From positions 150,784 to 214,783 of the forward strand of contig CACKRG010000003.1 of the NCBI GenBank assembly GCA_902602515.1: a DNA stretch of 64,000 bases. Direction: 5' to 3'. This DNA comes from an uncultured Alphaproteobacteria bacterium. Lineage in GTDB: Bacteria > Pseudomonadota > Alphaproteobacteria > HIMB59 > GCA-002718135. The translations under genes were made by a program, and so were the position numbers. Numbering within the stretch: the first letter of the stretch is position 1; each line of letters begins with the position of its first letter. The notes beneath the pieces are model-generated. The model did no database searches. It saw only the letters and a list, made by a program, of their open reading frames with translations, and was not told the DNA's origin. This document shows, one piece after another, positions 10,806 through 21,340 of this stretch.

Positions 10806-10895
10806 TGGCGGAGAGAGAGGGATTCGAACCCTCGGTAGTATTGCTACTACACACGCTTTCCAAGCGTGCTGATTAAACCGCTCTCACATCTCTCC
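10806..10895 (-). tRNA. tRNA-Ser, anticodon GGA, CCA encoded
   Basis: GGAGAGATGTGAGAGCGGTTTAATCAGCACGCTTGGAAAGCGTGTGTAGTAGCAATACTACCGAGGGTTCGAATCCCTCTCTCTCCGCCA; acceptor 7 bp, anticodon CACGC-TTGGAAA-GCGTG, long variable arm, T arm GAGGG-TTCGAAT-CCCTC. Confidence 0.97.
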
Positions 10896-10900
10896 ATGAT

Positions 10901-12703
10901 TTAATTATCTTTCATTTTTAAAGCATTTAAAAAAGTGTTTTGGGGGATATCAACTTTTCCGAACTGTCTCATTCTTTTTTTTCCTTTTTTTTGCTTATCG
11001 AGAAGTTTGTTTTTTCTTGTTACATCTCCACCATAAAGTTTTTGCGTTACATCCTTTCTAAATGAGGCAACTGTTTCTCTAGCAATTATCTTACCTCCAA
11101 TCGCTGCTTGAATTGCAACTTTAAATTGCTGTCTTGGAATTAAATCTTTAAGCCTTTCACAAAGGGCTCTACCTCTTTGTTCTGATCTATCTTTGTGAAC
11201 AATGAGTGAAAGGGCATCTACATGATCTCCATTAATAAGTATTCCAACTTTTACTAGATTATTTACCTCATATCCTGTTATCTCATAATCAAAACTTGCA
11301 TAACCTTTTGTGATTGATTTTAATCGATCATAAAAATCAAATACTACTTCATTTAAAGGAAGTTTATATTCAACTAGTGGTCTGTTACCAGCATAACTCA
11401 TATTTAATTGAATCCCCCTTTTAGAGGTACACAATTCTAAAACTGAGCCAAGAAACTCTTCTGGTACGATTATGGTTGCTTTAATCCAAGGTTCAGAAAT
11501 ATTCTCTACTTTTACTGGATCAGGCATATCAGTTGGATTATGAAGATCAATAATCAAACCATCTTTCATTAATATTTTATAAACAACAGATGGTGCTGTT
11601 GTTACTAATTCTAAATTAAATTCTCTTTCAAAACGATCTCTTATTATTTCTAAATGTAACAAACCCAAAAAACCACATCTAAAACCATATCCTAATGCAG
11701 GACTAACTTCGGGTTCATAAGAAAAACTAGAATCATTTAAAGCTAATTTAGCCATACTATCCCTCATGTGCTCATAATCATCTGAGTCAACAGGAAACAT
11801 TCCACAAAAAACAACTGGTTGTGATGGCTTAAAGCCTGGAAAAACTTCGTCAGTAGGTAATTTATCATCTGTAATGGTGTCGCCTACTTTACAATCAGAA
11901 ACACTTTTAATTCCCGAGTTAATAAAACCTATTTCTCCAGGGCCTAAAGAATTAACTTCTGTTGCTTTGGGAGAAAATACTCCTACTCGATCGATAGTAT
12001 ACGTAGCTCCGGTAGCCATAAATCTAATTTTAGCACCTTTTTTTAATTGTCCATTTACAACCCTAACCAATACAACAACCCCAAGATAACTGTCATACCA
12101 ACTGTCAACTAACATACATTTTAATTCTTTATTTTTTTGACCAGAAGGTGAAGGTAATAATTTTACAATTTTATTTAATAAATCTTCTATACCATCACCT
12201 GTTTTTGCAGAGACTAGTGAAGCATTTTCTGTTTCAATACCCAAAACATCTTCAATTTGTGATTTAATTTTATCTGGTTCAGAAGATGGCAGATCAATTT
12301 TATTTAAAACAGGTAATATTTCATGATCATTATTAATTGCTTGATAAGCATTTGCCAATGTTTGAGCTTCTACACCCTGTGTGGAATCAACAATTAGCAA
12401 AGATCCTTCACATGCGGCTAAAGATCTTGAAACTTCATATGAGAAATCAACATGTCCTGGAGTATCCATTATATTTAAGATATAGGTTTTTCCATCTTCT
12501 GATTTATAGGAAAGCCTTACAGTTTGTGCTTTAATTGTTATACCTCTCTCTCTTTCTAATTCCATTGAATCTAAAACTTGTTCTTTCATTTCTCTATCAG
12601 ATAGACCTCCACAGAATTGTATAAGCCTATCGGCTAATGTTGATTTACCATGATCTATATGAGCAACAATTGAAAAATTTCGAATAGAACTAAGTTCTGT
12701 CAT
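10901..12703 (-). CDS. lepA: Elongation factor 4 (LepA)
   Basis: [50 protein letters not shown]-terminal [17 protein letters not shown]. Confidence 0.98.
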   Translation of the reverse strand: MTELSSIRNFSIVAHIDHGKSTLADRLIQFCGGLSDREMKEQVLDSMELERERGITIKAQTVRLSYKSEDGKTYILNIMDTPGHVDFSYEVSRSLAACEGSLLIVDSTQGVEAQTLANAYQAINNDHEILPVLNKIDLPSSEPDKIKSQIEDVLGIETENASLVSAKTGDGIEDLLNKIVKLLPSPSGQKNKELKCMLVDSWYDSYLGVVVLVRVVNGQLKKGAKIRFMATGATYTIDRVGVFSPKATEVNSLGPGEIGFINSGIKSVSDCKVGDTITDDKLPTDEVFPGFKPSQPVVFCGMFPVDSDDYEHMRDSMAKLALNDSSFSYEPEVSPALGYGFRCGFLGLLHLEIIRDRFEREFNLELVTTAPSVVYKILMKDGLIIDLHNPTDMPDPVKVENISEPWIKATIIVPEEFLGSVLELCTSKRGIQLNMSYAGNRPLVEYKLPLNEVVFDFYDRLKSITKGYASFDYEITGYEVNNLVKVGILINGDHVDALSLIVHKDRSEQRGRALCERLKDLIPRQQFKVAIQAAIGGKIIARETVASFRKDVTQKLYGGDVTRKNKLLDKQKKGKKRMRQFGKVDIPQNTFLNALKMKDN

Positions 12704-15093
12704 TAGTTTCTAATAGAAGCTTCAAATGATTTTGATATTATATCAATAATTTGTTTAGATAAGTTTTCAATTTCCTCTTCACTAAATGTTTTATCTTGAG
12801 GTTGCATTAAAACTCTTATTGCAATACTTTTTTTATTATCAGGTAACTTTTCTCCTTCGAATACATCAAATATCGTAACTTTTTTTATAAAATTCTTATC
12901 AATTTTCTTAATTTTTTTTATTATTTCATTTGCTTGAATTTCTTTTGGAAAAAGAAAGGCAAAGTCTCTTTCAACCATTTGATATGGATTATTAGTAAAG
13001 GCACCTCTTGATGAAGATTTATTTTCTTGAAATTGGGATACATTTTCTATGTAAATTTCAAAACCAAATACTTTAAAATTAATATCCATATTTTTTAATA
13101 AAATTGGATGAATTTCTCCAAAATTAGCAATCTTATTTTTTCCTAATCTTAATAATGAAGATTTGCCAGGATGATAAATTTGACCACTTATTTTTTCATA
13201 TAATAGATTTTCAGTAGGTACATTAAGGCTAGTTAAAACAGAAAAAAGATCAGCTTTAATTGAATAAACATCAATATTTTTTTTATTTGATAACCAATTT
13301 AATTCATCTATTAAACCATAAGAGATTGAAGTTGCAACATTTTCTTGTAAGTCTGAAAGAGTTTTAGAAAAATTAGGACCTATCTCAAATATTTTAGCAC
13401 TTGAATACATACGGGCTTTATTTTGATTAATTGCTTCTAATAAATTTGGAATTGTCGAAGGTCTCATTGTATTTAAATCACTGCTAATTGGATTTTTTAA
13501 ACCTATTGTTTCATTAGAAATGATTTTGGCTTTATTTTCATCCATAAATGACCAGGTAACAACTTCAGAATATCCTTTTGATGCTATAATTTTTTTTATT
13601 TTATGAAAAGTTTTAATAGAATTATTTAATGTTTCTTTTTTAACTTCTTCGTAATTTATTTTTTTTAAAGGTATTTTATCAAAACCATATATTCTAATAA
13701 TTTCTTCAACAATATCGGCTTCTCCAATAATATCAGGTCGAAATGTAGGAATTTCAATTTCAAGATTAGATTTTAATTCGTTAACATTAAAACCGAGAGA
13801 TTTAAGAATTTTTACCTGATCTTTAATTTCAATTTCAACACCTCCAAAAGTTTTTACCATGTTTGTATTGAAAAAGATTTTTGCTCTTTTTTCTATATGT
13901 AGCTCTGAAGATACATATTCGCTTGCCTCTCCACCACATAATTCATTTATCATTTGACTTGCTGCTTCTACACCCCAATAAATAGACTCTGTATCTATAC
14001 CTCTTTCAAATCTATACCTTGCATCACTTTGTAAATTTAGTTTTCTACCTGTTTTTGTAACAGAAATTGGATCAAATAAAGCAACTTCTAAAAAGACGTT
14101 CTTCGTATCCATATTGCATCCACTTTTTAATCCTCCCATTACACCACCAATACCATGAATTTTTTCGTCATTATCTGAGATAATAATCATCTCTTCATCA
14201 CATTGATAGTTTACTTCGTTTAATGCTATGCACTCTTCTTTATTATTAGCTAGTCTCATTTTTAAATTCCCTGATACTTTGTCAGCATCATAAACATGAA
14301 GAGGACGACCAAGATCAAATGTTACATAATTGGTTATATCAACAAGTGCTGAAATTGGTCTTAATCCTATAGCTTTAAGTCTCTTTTGAAGCCATGTTGG
14401 ACTTTCAACATTTTTAACATTTTTGAAATATCTGCCAGCCACTCCTGGGCATAATTTATTATCTTTAAACTCTTTATTCCATTTCATTGGACTTTTAAAA
14501 CTTTCTTTGATTTTTTTAAATTTAAGTTCTTTTAATTTTCCAAGTCCTGCTGCTGATAGATCTCTTGCAATACCTCTAACTGATAAGCAATCTGATCTGT
14601 TTGGTGTTAAATTTATTTCTATAATTGGTTCATCTAATTTGAAAATCTTACTAAATTGATCACCAACTTTAAAATTACCTTTAACTTCTATTATTCCATC
14701 GTGCTCATCTGAAATACCCATCTCTCTTTCTGATACAAGCATACCACATGACTCAACACCTCTAATTTTTGTTTTTTTTAAATGTACATCAGTGCCTGGA
14801 ATATAGCTATTTTCTGGAGCAAAAATTCCTAACATACCAGCTCTTGCATTAGGAGCACCACATACTACTTGAAACTCTCCATTTGCTGTCTTAACTTTGC
14901 ATACTTTTAGTTTATCTGCATTCGGATGTTTTTCAGCTTTGATCACCTCAGCTACAGTAAAGTTTTTAAAATCTTCTGACTTATCTTCTACACTTTCTAT
15001 TTCTAAACCAATATTCGTAAGCGTATCTGTTATAGTTTTAAGATCTTTTGATGTTTCCAAATGATCTTTTAACCAGTCTAATGTAAACTTCAT
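12703..15093 (-). CDS. pheT: Phenylalanine--tRNA ligase beta subunit
   Basis: [14 protein letters not shown]..., tRNA-binding, B3/B4, B5 and FDX-ACB-like regions; adjacent to pheS. Confidence 0.97.
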   Translation of the reverse strand: MKFTLDWLKDHLETSKDLKTITDTLTNIGLEIESVEDKSEDFKNFTVAEVIKAEKHPNADKLKVCKVKTANGEFQVVCGAPNARAGMLGIFAPENSYIPGTDVHLKKTKIRGVESCGMLVSEREMGISDEHDGIIEVKGNFKVGDQFSKIFKLDEPIIEINLTPNRSDCLSVRGIARDLSAAGLGKLKELKFKKIKESFKSPMKWNKEFKDNKLCPGVAGRYFKNVKNVESPTWLQKRLKAIGLRPISALVDITNYVTFDLGRPLHVYDADKVSGNLKMRLANNKEECIALNEVNYQCDEEMIIISDNDEKIHGIGGVMGGLKSGCNMDTKNVFLEVALFDPISVTKTGRKLNLQSDARYRFERGIDTESIYWGVEAASQMINELCGGEASEYVSSELHIEKRAKIFFNTNMVKTFGGVEIEIKDQVKILKSLGFNVNELKSNLEIEIPTFRPDIIGEADIVEEIIRIYGFDKIPLKKINYEEVKKETLNNSIKTFHKIKKIIASKGYSEVVTWSFMDENKAKIISNETIGLKNPISSDLNTMRPSTIPNLLEAINQNKARMYSSAKIFEIGPNFSKTLSDLQENVATSISYGLIDELNWLSNKKNIDVYSIKADLFSVLTSLNVPTENLLYEKISGQIYHPGKSSLLRLGKNKIANFGEIHPILLKNMDINFKVFGFEIYIENVSQFQENKSSSRGAFTNNPYQMVERDFAFLFPKEIQANEIIKKIKKIDKNFIKKVTIFDVFEGEKLPDNKKSIAIRVLMQPQDKTFSEEEIENLSKQIIDIISKSFEASIRN

Positions 15094-16149
15094 TTATAAA
15101 CCTGATCTTGTTTGACTATCTAAAATACTAAATCCATAGTGCTCCAACCATCTATAATTTGGATCAAAAAAACTTCGTAGATCACTAATACCATATTTAA
15201 GCATAGACAATCTTTCAATACCCATGCCAAAAGCAAAACCTTGGTATTTTTTTGAATCAATGTTACAATTTTCAAGCACAATTGGATTTACCATTCCACA
15301 ACCTAAAATCTCTAACCAATTGTCTCCTTCACCAATTTTAATTTTATTATTTACTTTAGTATAAGCCACATCCATTTCAGCACTTGGTTCCGTAAAAGGA
15401 AAATAACTTGGTCGAAAGCGGTATTGTAAGTTTTTAACCTCAAAGAATTCTTCTAAAAAAGTAACTAATGTTGATTTTAAATCTACCATAGTTGAATTTT
15501 CATCTACAACCAAACCTTCTACTTGATGAAACATTGGAGCATGAGTAGCATCTGAATCACTTCTATAGGTTCTACCAGGAACAATAATTTTAATTGGTGG
15601 TTGTTTATTTAACATTGTTCTAACTTGCACAGGACTAGTGTGTGTTCTTAAAACATTATTATCTTCTCCATCTATATAGAATGTGTCTTGCATTTCTCTT
15701 GCAGGGTGGTGCTCAGGAATATTTAATGCTGTAAAATTGTTAAAATCAGTTTCTATATCAGGTCCAGTTTCAACTACATAATTTAGATTACCAAAAATCT
15801 CTATAATACTAAAGATTGTTTGACTTATTGGATGTATCTTACCCTGCTGACTTATATTAGGCGGCAATGTAACATCAATAGTTTCTGATATAAGTTTATT
15901 TTCAATTTCTTTGTTTTCGATAATTATTTTTTGTTCTTTAACTGTCTCTTCAATTAATTTTTTTGTTATATTTAGTTCTTGCCCTTTAGATTTTTTTTCA
16001 TCAATAGATAAAGATCCTAAACCTTTTAATGCTTCAGGAATTAGACCTTTTTTTCCTAAGTAATGAAGTCTAATTTTTTCTAAATCATCAATAGAGCTAG
16101 TACTCTTAATTTCATTTATTATATTTTTTTTGTCTTCAGCCAAAGCCAT
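15094..16149 (-). CDS. pheS: Phenylalanine--tRNA ligase alpha subunit
   Basis: HPAREMQDTFYI, LRTHTSPVQ, FHQVEGLVVD, GCGMVNPIVL, FGMGIERLSMLKYGI. Confidence 0.98.
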   Translation of the reverse strand: MALAEDKKNIINEIKSTSSIDDLEKIRLHYLGKKGLIPEALKGLGSLSIDEKKSKGQELNITKKLIEETVKEQKIIIENKEIENKLISETIDVTLPPNISQQGKIHPISQTIFSIIEIFGNLNYVVETGPDIETDFNNFTALNIPEHHPAREMQDTFYIDGEDNNVLRTHTSPVQVRTMLNKQPPIKIIVPGRTYRSDSDATHAPMFHQVEGLVVDENSTMVDLKSTLVTFLEEFFEVKNLQYRFRPSYFPFTEPSAEMDVAYTKVNNKIKIGEGDNWLEILGCGMVNPIVLENCNIDSKKYQGFAFGMGIERLSMLKYGISDLRSFFDPNYRWLEHYGFSILDSQTRSGL

Positions 16150-16178
16150 TACAATCTATTATATTTTATTAATTTAAA

Positions 16179-16532
16179 TTATCTAGCAGATTGAGCTTTA
16201 TCAACTAATGCTTTAAATGCATCAGGCTGATTAACAGCAAGATCTGCTAAAATCTTTCTATCAATTTCTATAGATGATTTCTTTAAACCAGAAATAAACT
16301 GAGAATATGTAAGACCATACATTCTTACCCCAGCATTGATTCGCTGAATCCAAAGACCTCTAAAATCACTTTTTCTTTTTTTCCGATCTCTGTAAGCATA
16401 CTGCATTCCTCTTTCAACAGCTTGAACTGCTACTCTGAATACATTTTTTCTTCTACCGTAATAACCTTTTGCCCTTTTGATAACTTTTTTATGTCTAGCT
16501 CTTGCTGTAACACCTCTTGATACTCTTGCCAT
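16179..16532 (-). CDS. rplT: 50S ribosomal protein L20
   Basis: [33 protein letters not shown]. Confidence 0.98.
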   Translation of the reverse strand: MARVSRGVTARARHKKVIKRAKGYYGRRKNVFRVAVQAVERGMQYAYRDRKKRKSDFRGLWIQRINAGVRMYGLTYSQFISGLKKSSIEIDRKILADLAVNQPDAFKALVDKAQSAR

Positions 16533-16544
16533 AATTAATCTCCC

Positions 16545-16745
16545 CTACTTATTGTATGGTAACATATGATCAATCAAAGCAGAGTCACCTGGTGACATAA
16601 TAGCTGATCTTTTAGTGTTACGAATAAATTTATTGGAACGTTTACTCATTCCGTGTCTTTTTCCAGCAGGTTTAAATTTAATTTTGCCAGTTCCTGTTCT
16701 AGAAAATCTTTTTTTTAAACTACTTTTAGTTTTAAGCTTGGGCAT
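16545..16745 (-). CDS. rpmI: 50S ribosomal protein L35
   Basis: [33 protein letters not shown]. Confidence 0.97.
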   Translation of the reverse strand: MPKLKTKSSLKKRFSRTGTGKIKFKPAGKRHGMSKRSNKFIRNTKRSAIMSPGDSALIDHMLPYNK

Positions 16746-16769
16746 TGAAATCTCCTTTATTTAAGTTTA

Positions 16770-16798
16770 CCGTTAGGCTGCCCTACAGGCCATAACAA
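16770..16798 (-). promoter_or_regulatory. Candidate leader hairpin upstream of rpmI-rplT
   Basis: RNA sense TTGTTA(U)GGC-CTGTAGGGCA-GCC-TAACGG: 7 Watson-Crick pairs with one bulge plus two possible G.U pairs; GC-rich patch in an AT-rich leader. Confidence 0.4.
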
Positions 16799-16845
16799 GT
16801 TTGAAAGGCTTATACTGATTAATATATCTTTTGCAATATTTAGAA

Positions 16846-17385
16846 TTATTTAGCGACTTGCGGGACTAAAATCATCATTATTTGTTTACCCTCAAATTTT
16901 GGAGCTACTTCTACTTTTGCATATTCTTCAACCTCTGTAGTAAGTTTTTTTAAGAGATCAAAACCTAAATTTTGATGCTCCATTTCCCTACCCTTAAAAC
17001 GCATTGATACTTTAACCTTATTTCCTCCTCCAATAAATTTTGAGAGAGCTTTAACTTTTACATTATAATCGTGTGTATCTATTCCAGGTCTCATTTTAAT
17101 TTCTTTTACTTCAATTGTTTTTTGTTTCTTTTTAGCCTCTTTTTTACTTTTTTGTTCTCTATATTTTAACTTACCATAGTCTATAATCTTACATACTGGT
17201 GGGTTTGCCTCTGGAGAGACTTCAACCAGATCAAAGCCCTCATCTTCTGCTTGAATAAGAGCTTCGCGGATACTCAGTATACCTAACTGTTTTCCATTAC
17301 TTGATATAAGCCTTACTTCACTTGCAGTAATTTGCTCATTGATTCTTGGACCAATATCTTTCTTTAATTTAAAGTTTATGGCCAA
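16846..17385 (-). CDS. infC: Translation initiation factor IF-3
   Basis: GPRINEQITASEVRLIS...EVSPEANPPVCKIIDYGKLKY...EIKMRPGIDTHDYNVK. Confidence 0.97.
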   Translation of the reverse strand: MAINFKLKKDIGPRINEQITASEVRLISSNGKQLGILSIREALIQAEDEGFDLVEVSPEANPPVCKIIDYGKLKYREQKSKKEAKKKQKTIEVKEIKMRPGIDTHDYNVKVKALSKFIGGGNKVKVSMRFKGREMEHQNLGFDLLKKLTTEVEEYAKVEVAPKFEGKQIMMILVPQVAK

Positions 17386-17539
17386 AATTATATAGGGATT
17401 ACGTTATAGCTATTATTTAATAGCATATTAAGAAATTAAGTGTTTTGTCATATTTTGTTAGGATATAATCTCAAATGAAATTAAATTCAAGACCTGATTT
17501 TGTAAAAATTAAATTGTTTTTAAGTTATTAAATATAATT

Positions 17540-18547
17540 ATGAAAATTTGTATAGTAAGGACTGATAAAATGGGTGATATGATCCTTACTCTTCCAATTA
17601 TACAAGGGTTGAAAGAAATTAACAAAGATTATCAAATTGATGTTGTTTGCTCTAACACAAATCAAAAAGTTTGTAGTAAATTTAAAACTATTAGCAATAT
17701 TTTTTTACTTCAAAATAACTTTTTAGATATTTTCAGAACAATTTTAAAATTAAGAAGAAAAAATTATGATTACATTTTTACATTTAGCCCTGGAATAATA
17801 AGTATATTAGTATCTATTTTTTCTAAAAGTAGAACAAAATCCCTATTGATTTTAAAATCAAGATATAAAAAAAACAATAGAAGTAAACTAATTGAGAAAA
17901 TTTTAGGTAAAATATTTTTTAATCAAAACTTAACAATTGATCGACAATTAAGATATTCGCAAAACAATCAATTACATCAAACCAAAACAATGATGGAGTT
18001 AGTAACTAAAAATGGATTAGATTTAAATGATAATACTGAGATAAAAAATAAATTTGAATTGAATAAAATAGATTTCAATTCTGAAAAATTATGTTTGATT
18101 CACTTATCTTCAAAATGGATTAATAGATTTTTTTCTGAAGAAAACTTTATAAATCTATTGGAAAATTTAAAAAATTTAAACATTAATATTATAATAACTA
18201 CCGATAATACATCAAAAGATGTATTTTATAAAATCTTTAAAAAATATAAAATTGTAACTAATGATGATTTTAAAAATCTCAATAATATAAATAAAGTTTT
18301 AATTTTGGATCAATTAAATTTTGATAATTGGATATCAATAATTAATTCGTCAAAATATGTAATTACACCCGAATGTGGATGTACACATATTGCATCTCTT
18401 TCTGAAGCTAAACTTTGTGTAATTTATGATGCTGATAATTTTCCACATATGATTGCAAAAGAGTATGCGCCTTGGAAGAAAAAATATACTAAAATGCTCT
18501 CAAATAACGAAAATTTAGCAAAAGAATTAATATCATTTATTAATTAA
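17540..18547 (+). CDS. Glycosyltransferase family 9 (heptosyltransferase-like)
   Basis: MKICIVRTDKMGDMILTLPIIQGLK; ECGCTHIASL C-terminal motif. Confidence 0.75.
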   Translation: MKICIVRTDKMGDMILTLPIIQGLKEINKDYQIDVVCSNTNQKVCSKFKTISNIFLLQNNFLDIFRTILKLRRKNYDYIFTFSPGIISILVSIFSKSRTKSLLILKSRYKKNNRSKLIEKILGKIFFNQNLTIDRQLRYSQNNQLHQTKTMMELVTKNGLDLNDNTEIKNKFELNKIDFNSEKLCLIHLSSKWINRFFSEENFINLLENLKNLNINIIITTDNTSKDVFYKIFKKYKIVTNDDFKNLNNINKVLILDQLNFDNWISIINSSKYVITPECGCTHIASLSEAKLCVIYDADNFPHMIAKEYAPWKKKYTKMLSNNENLAKELISFIN

Positions 18548-19477
18548 TTTTTTATCCTTTAAAAAATCTAAAACATCATTTACTGATATTGACTGCATAG
18601 TATCACTAAGAATATAATGTCCATTTTTATATTCTGACAAATTTGATTTTGCTATTACATTATCTTTAGCTAAAAAAAGTATAGGTGATTTGCTTAGAGC
18701 CGCTATGTGGCCTGGTCCGGTATCATTACTAATTACAAAATTACTTTTTTTTGCCATAGAGTAGATGACTGCAGGAGGGGACTTATCAGTTAAATCAATA
18801 ATTTTTTGGCATGCTTTACTTATAGTAGTTATTGTTTCTCTATCTGATTTTTGTCCAACGACACAAATATGATAACCTCTTTTTTCTAGTGAACTTGCAA
18901 GTTTTGCAAAATTATCAGGCGACCATTGTTTATCTCTACCTGATTTAGACACGCTAGGTACCATCAAAATTACATTATCTTTATTTATTTCTGAAATATT
19001 TGTTGAAAGCCAATCAACATTTTGATTAATTTCATTTATGCCTATTAATTTTAATTGATTGTATAATCCATTTTGTGGAGATTCAGTTCCTTGAGAAGGA
19101 ATAACATATTGAATATCGCAATTCGACCTAGATCCATTTATTTTTACCTTTGAAATAAGTTTTAATAATGCCCAGTAGTTATTTGTTCTTTTAGAATTCT
19201 GTAAATCTATAACTAAATCATATTTATTTCGTTTAATTTTAAAGACAACCTTTAAAGAATCTATTATTCCTCTTCTGTTATCTCTAATAATTGTCTTAAA
19301 ATAATTAGAACTTTTCAAAAAATTTATGTATTTTTCCTCAGTAAGTAGATCAATAGTCGCATTGCTAAAATTTTTTTTAATTGAAGCCATAGCATGTAGA
19401 GAAAAGGCAATGTCACCAAGTGATCCATGCTTGACAACAAGTATATTATTAAATTGATTGTTGCTCATATAAATCAA
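18533..19477 (-). CDS. Glycosyltransferase family 9 (heptosyltransferase-like)
   Basis: ILVVKHGSLGDIAFSLHAMASIKK; SNDTGPGHIAAL. Confidence 0.82.
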   Translation of the reverse strand: MIYMSNNQFNNILVVKHGSLGDIAFSLHAMASIKKNFSNATIDLLTEEKYINFLKSSNYFKTIIRDNRRGIIDSLKVVFKIKRNKYDLVIDLQNSKRTNNYWALLKLISKVKINGSRSNCDIQYVIPSQGTESPQNGLYNQLKLIGINEINQNVDWLSTNISEINKDNVILMVPSVSKSGRDKQWSPDNFAKLASSLEKRGYHICVVGQKSDRETITTISKACQKIIDLTDKSPPAVIYSMAKKSNFVISNDTGPGHIAALSKSPILFLAKDNVIAKSNLSEYKNGHYILSDTMQSISVNDVLDFLKDKKLINK

Positions 19478-20576
19478 CGTAGCTTTTTACCATTTGAGAT
19501 TTTGAAAATGATTTTGATATATGCTCTTTACTTAATGAAGATATGTTAAAAAAATTTTCATCATCTAATTTTAAAATATTTTCAAGTTTTGTAGCAATAT
19601 CACTATATTTATGAGGATCTACTTTATAAATATCATCCAATTTCTCTAACTGATCCCTAACTCCTCCATAGTTAAAAGATAGTATTTTTTTTTGCATTAT
19701 TAAAGCTTCACTTATAATTCTTCCAAATCCTTCAGCTTGTAAAGGAAAAGAGGTAATAATTGATGACAGATAATATAAAGTTTTTAAATCATCTCTAGAT
19801 AGATTACCAATTATTTTACAATTATGAGTGAGGTTTAAACTTCGAATTTTATTCTGCAATTTTTCTGTATAAGATTGGTTTTTGGTATCACCTACAAAAT
19901 ACAATAAAAAATCATGATTTTCCATCTTATTAAATATTTCTAAAAATTCAATTTGTCCTTTCCAATTTGTTAACCTTGCTGGATACAATATAAGTTTTTT
20001 AGAAATATCAATTTGGAACTTATTAATTATTTTGTCGATTTCAGAATCTAAAATTTGTTTTTCAAAATATTTAACATCAACTCCTCTATTAATTACTTTA
20101 ATTTTTTTTGAGTCTAAATTATATTTCGTACAAATTTCATTTTTAACATAATTTGAAATTGCAACAATTTGGTCAACTTTTGATAATTTCTTATTATAGA
20201 TTTTTTTAAAATATGAATTTCCACTATAAACATTATGAAATGTAGATATTGTTTTAAAGTTTTTATTTTTAATAAAACTGAGAATCCATGCCGGTGCTCT
20301 TGATCGTAAATGGACTATATTTACATTTTGATCGATAATTATTTTTTTTAATTTATTTGCTATTGTTGGATAGCTAAAAAAATTTTTTGAATGAACTGCT
20401 AATTCAAAATGTGTAGTGTAATTTTTATTAATTTCATTAATTAAACGTCCTCCATTTGAGATAATATTATTTTTTAACTTTAATTCAGATAAATAATTAG
20501 CAACTTCGATAGTTCCTCTTTCGACACCACCAGAATCTAAAGAAGGTAGAATTTGAGCGACATTAAATGATGACAT
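19449..20576 (-). CDS. Glycosyltransferase family 4
   Basis: ILPSLDSGGVERGTIEVANYL; GRIISEALIMQKKILSFNYGGVRDQ. Confidence 0.85.
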   Translation of the reverse strand: MSSFNVAQILPSLDSGGVERGTIEVANYLSELKLKNNIISNGGRLINEINKNYTTHFELAVHSKNFFSYPTIANKLKKIIIDQNVNIVHLRSRAPAWILSFIKNKNFKTISTFHNVYSGNSYFKKIYNKKLSKVDQIVAISNYVKNEICTKYNLDSKKIKVINRGVDVKYFEKQILDSEIDKIINKFQIDISKKLILYPARLTNWKGQIEFLEIFNKMENHDFLLYFVGDTKNQSYTEKLQNKIRSLNLTHNCKIIGNLSRDDLKTLYYLSSIITSFPLQAEGFGRIISEALIMQKKILSFNYGGVRDQLEKLDDIYKVDPHKYSDIATKLENILKLDDENFFNISSLSKEHISKSFSKSQMVKSYVDLYEQQSI

Positions 20577-20605
20577 TTTTTAAAATATAAGTATTTGTAT
20601 CAAAG

Positions 20606-21340
20606 ATGGCCTATTTTATTAATAAGAAAAAAGAAAAAATACATTATAAATCTCTTAAGGGGAAATCTCCTGGTATCATTTTTATACATGGTTTAAATTC
20701 TGATATGAGTGGCCAAAAAGCCTTATCTATTGAGAAATATGCAAAGAAAAATAAGCTTCGTTTTATTCGTTTTGAGTGCCGAGGTCATGGTAAATCTAGT
20801 GGAAAATTTGAAGATTTTACAATCTCTGATTGGAAAAAAGATTTAATCGATGTCATTGATAATATAGCTAAAGGTCCTCAAATACTTGTTGGAAGTAGCA
20901 TGGGAGGATGGTTAATGTTCCTAGCAGCTAAGGCAAGATCATCAAGAGTAGCTGGTATGGTAGGACTTGCTGCAGCACCAGATTATATTGAAGGATTTTA
21001 CAATGATCTTTCTAATAAGAAAAAAGAGGAGTTGAATAAAAAAGGATTTATTAAATATTCTTCTTATGGATTTAGTTATCTTGTTAAAAAGAAATATATT
21101 ATTGATGGAAGAAAAAATAAAATTTTAAAAAAAGAATTTAAATGGAACAAGCCTTTAATATTAATACAAGGTTTAAAAGATAATGTTGTTAAGCCAGATA
21201 TTCCTGGAAAAATAGCTAAAAAAGTAAAAAGCAATCAGATTCAAATTAAGCTTTTAAAAAACAGTGATCATCGATTGTCTGAACCTTTTGACTTAAAGGT
21301 AATTAATGAATCTATTACTTCTGCGATAAAAAGAAATTAA
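20606..21340 (+). CDS. Alpha/beta hydrolase
   Basis: GIIFIHGLNSDMSG; FECRGHGKSSGK; LVGSSMGGWLM nucleophile elbow (GxSxG); NSDHRLSEP. Confidence 0.88.
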   Translation: MAYFINKKKEKIHYKSLKGKSPGIIFIHGLNSDMSGQKALSIEKYAKKNKLRFIRFECRGHGKSSGKFEDFTISDWKKDLIDVIDNIAKGPQILVGSSMGGWLMFLAAKARSSRVAGMVGLAAAPDYIEGFYNDLSNKKKEELNKKGFIKYSSYGFSYLVKKKYIIDGRKNKILKKEFKWNKPLILIQGLKDNVVKPDIPGKIAKKVKSNQIQIKLLKNSDHRLSEPFDLKVINESITSAIKRN

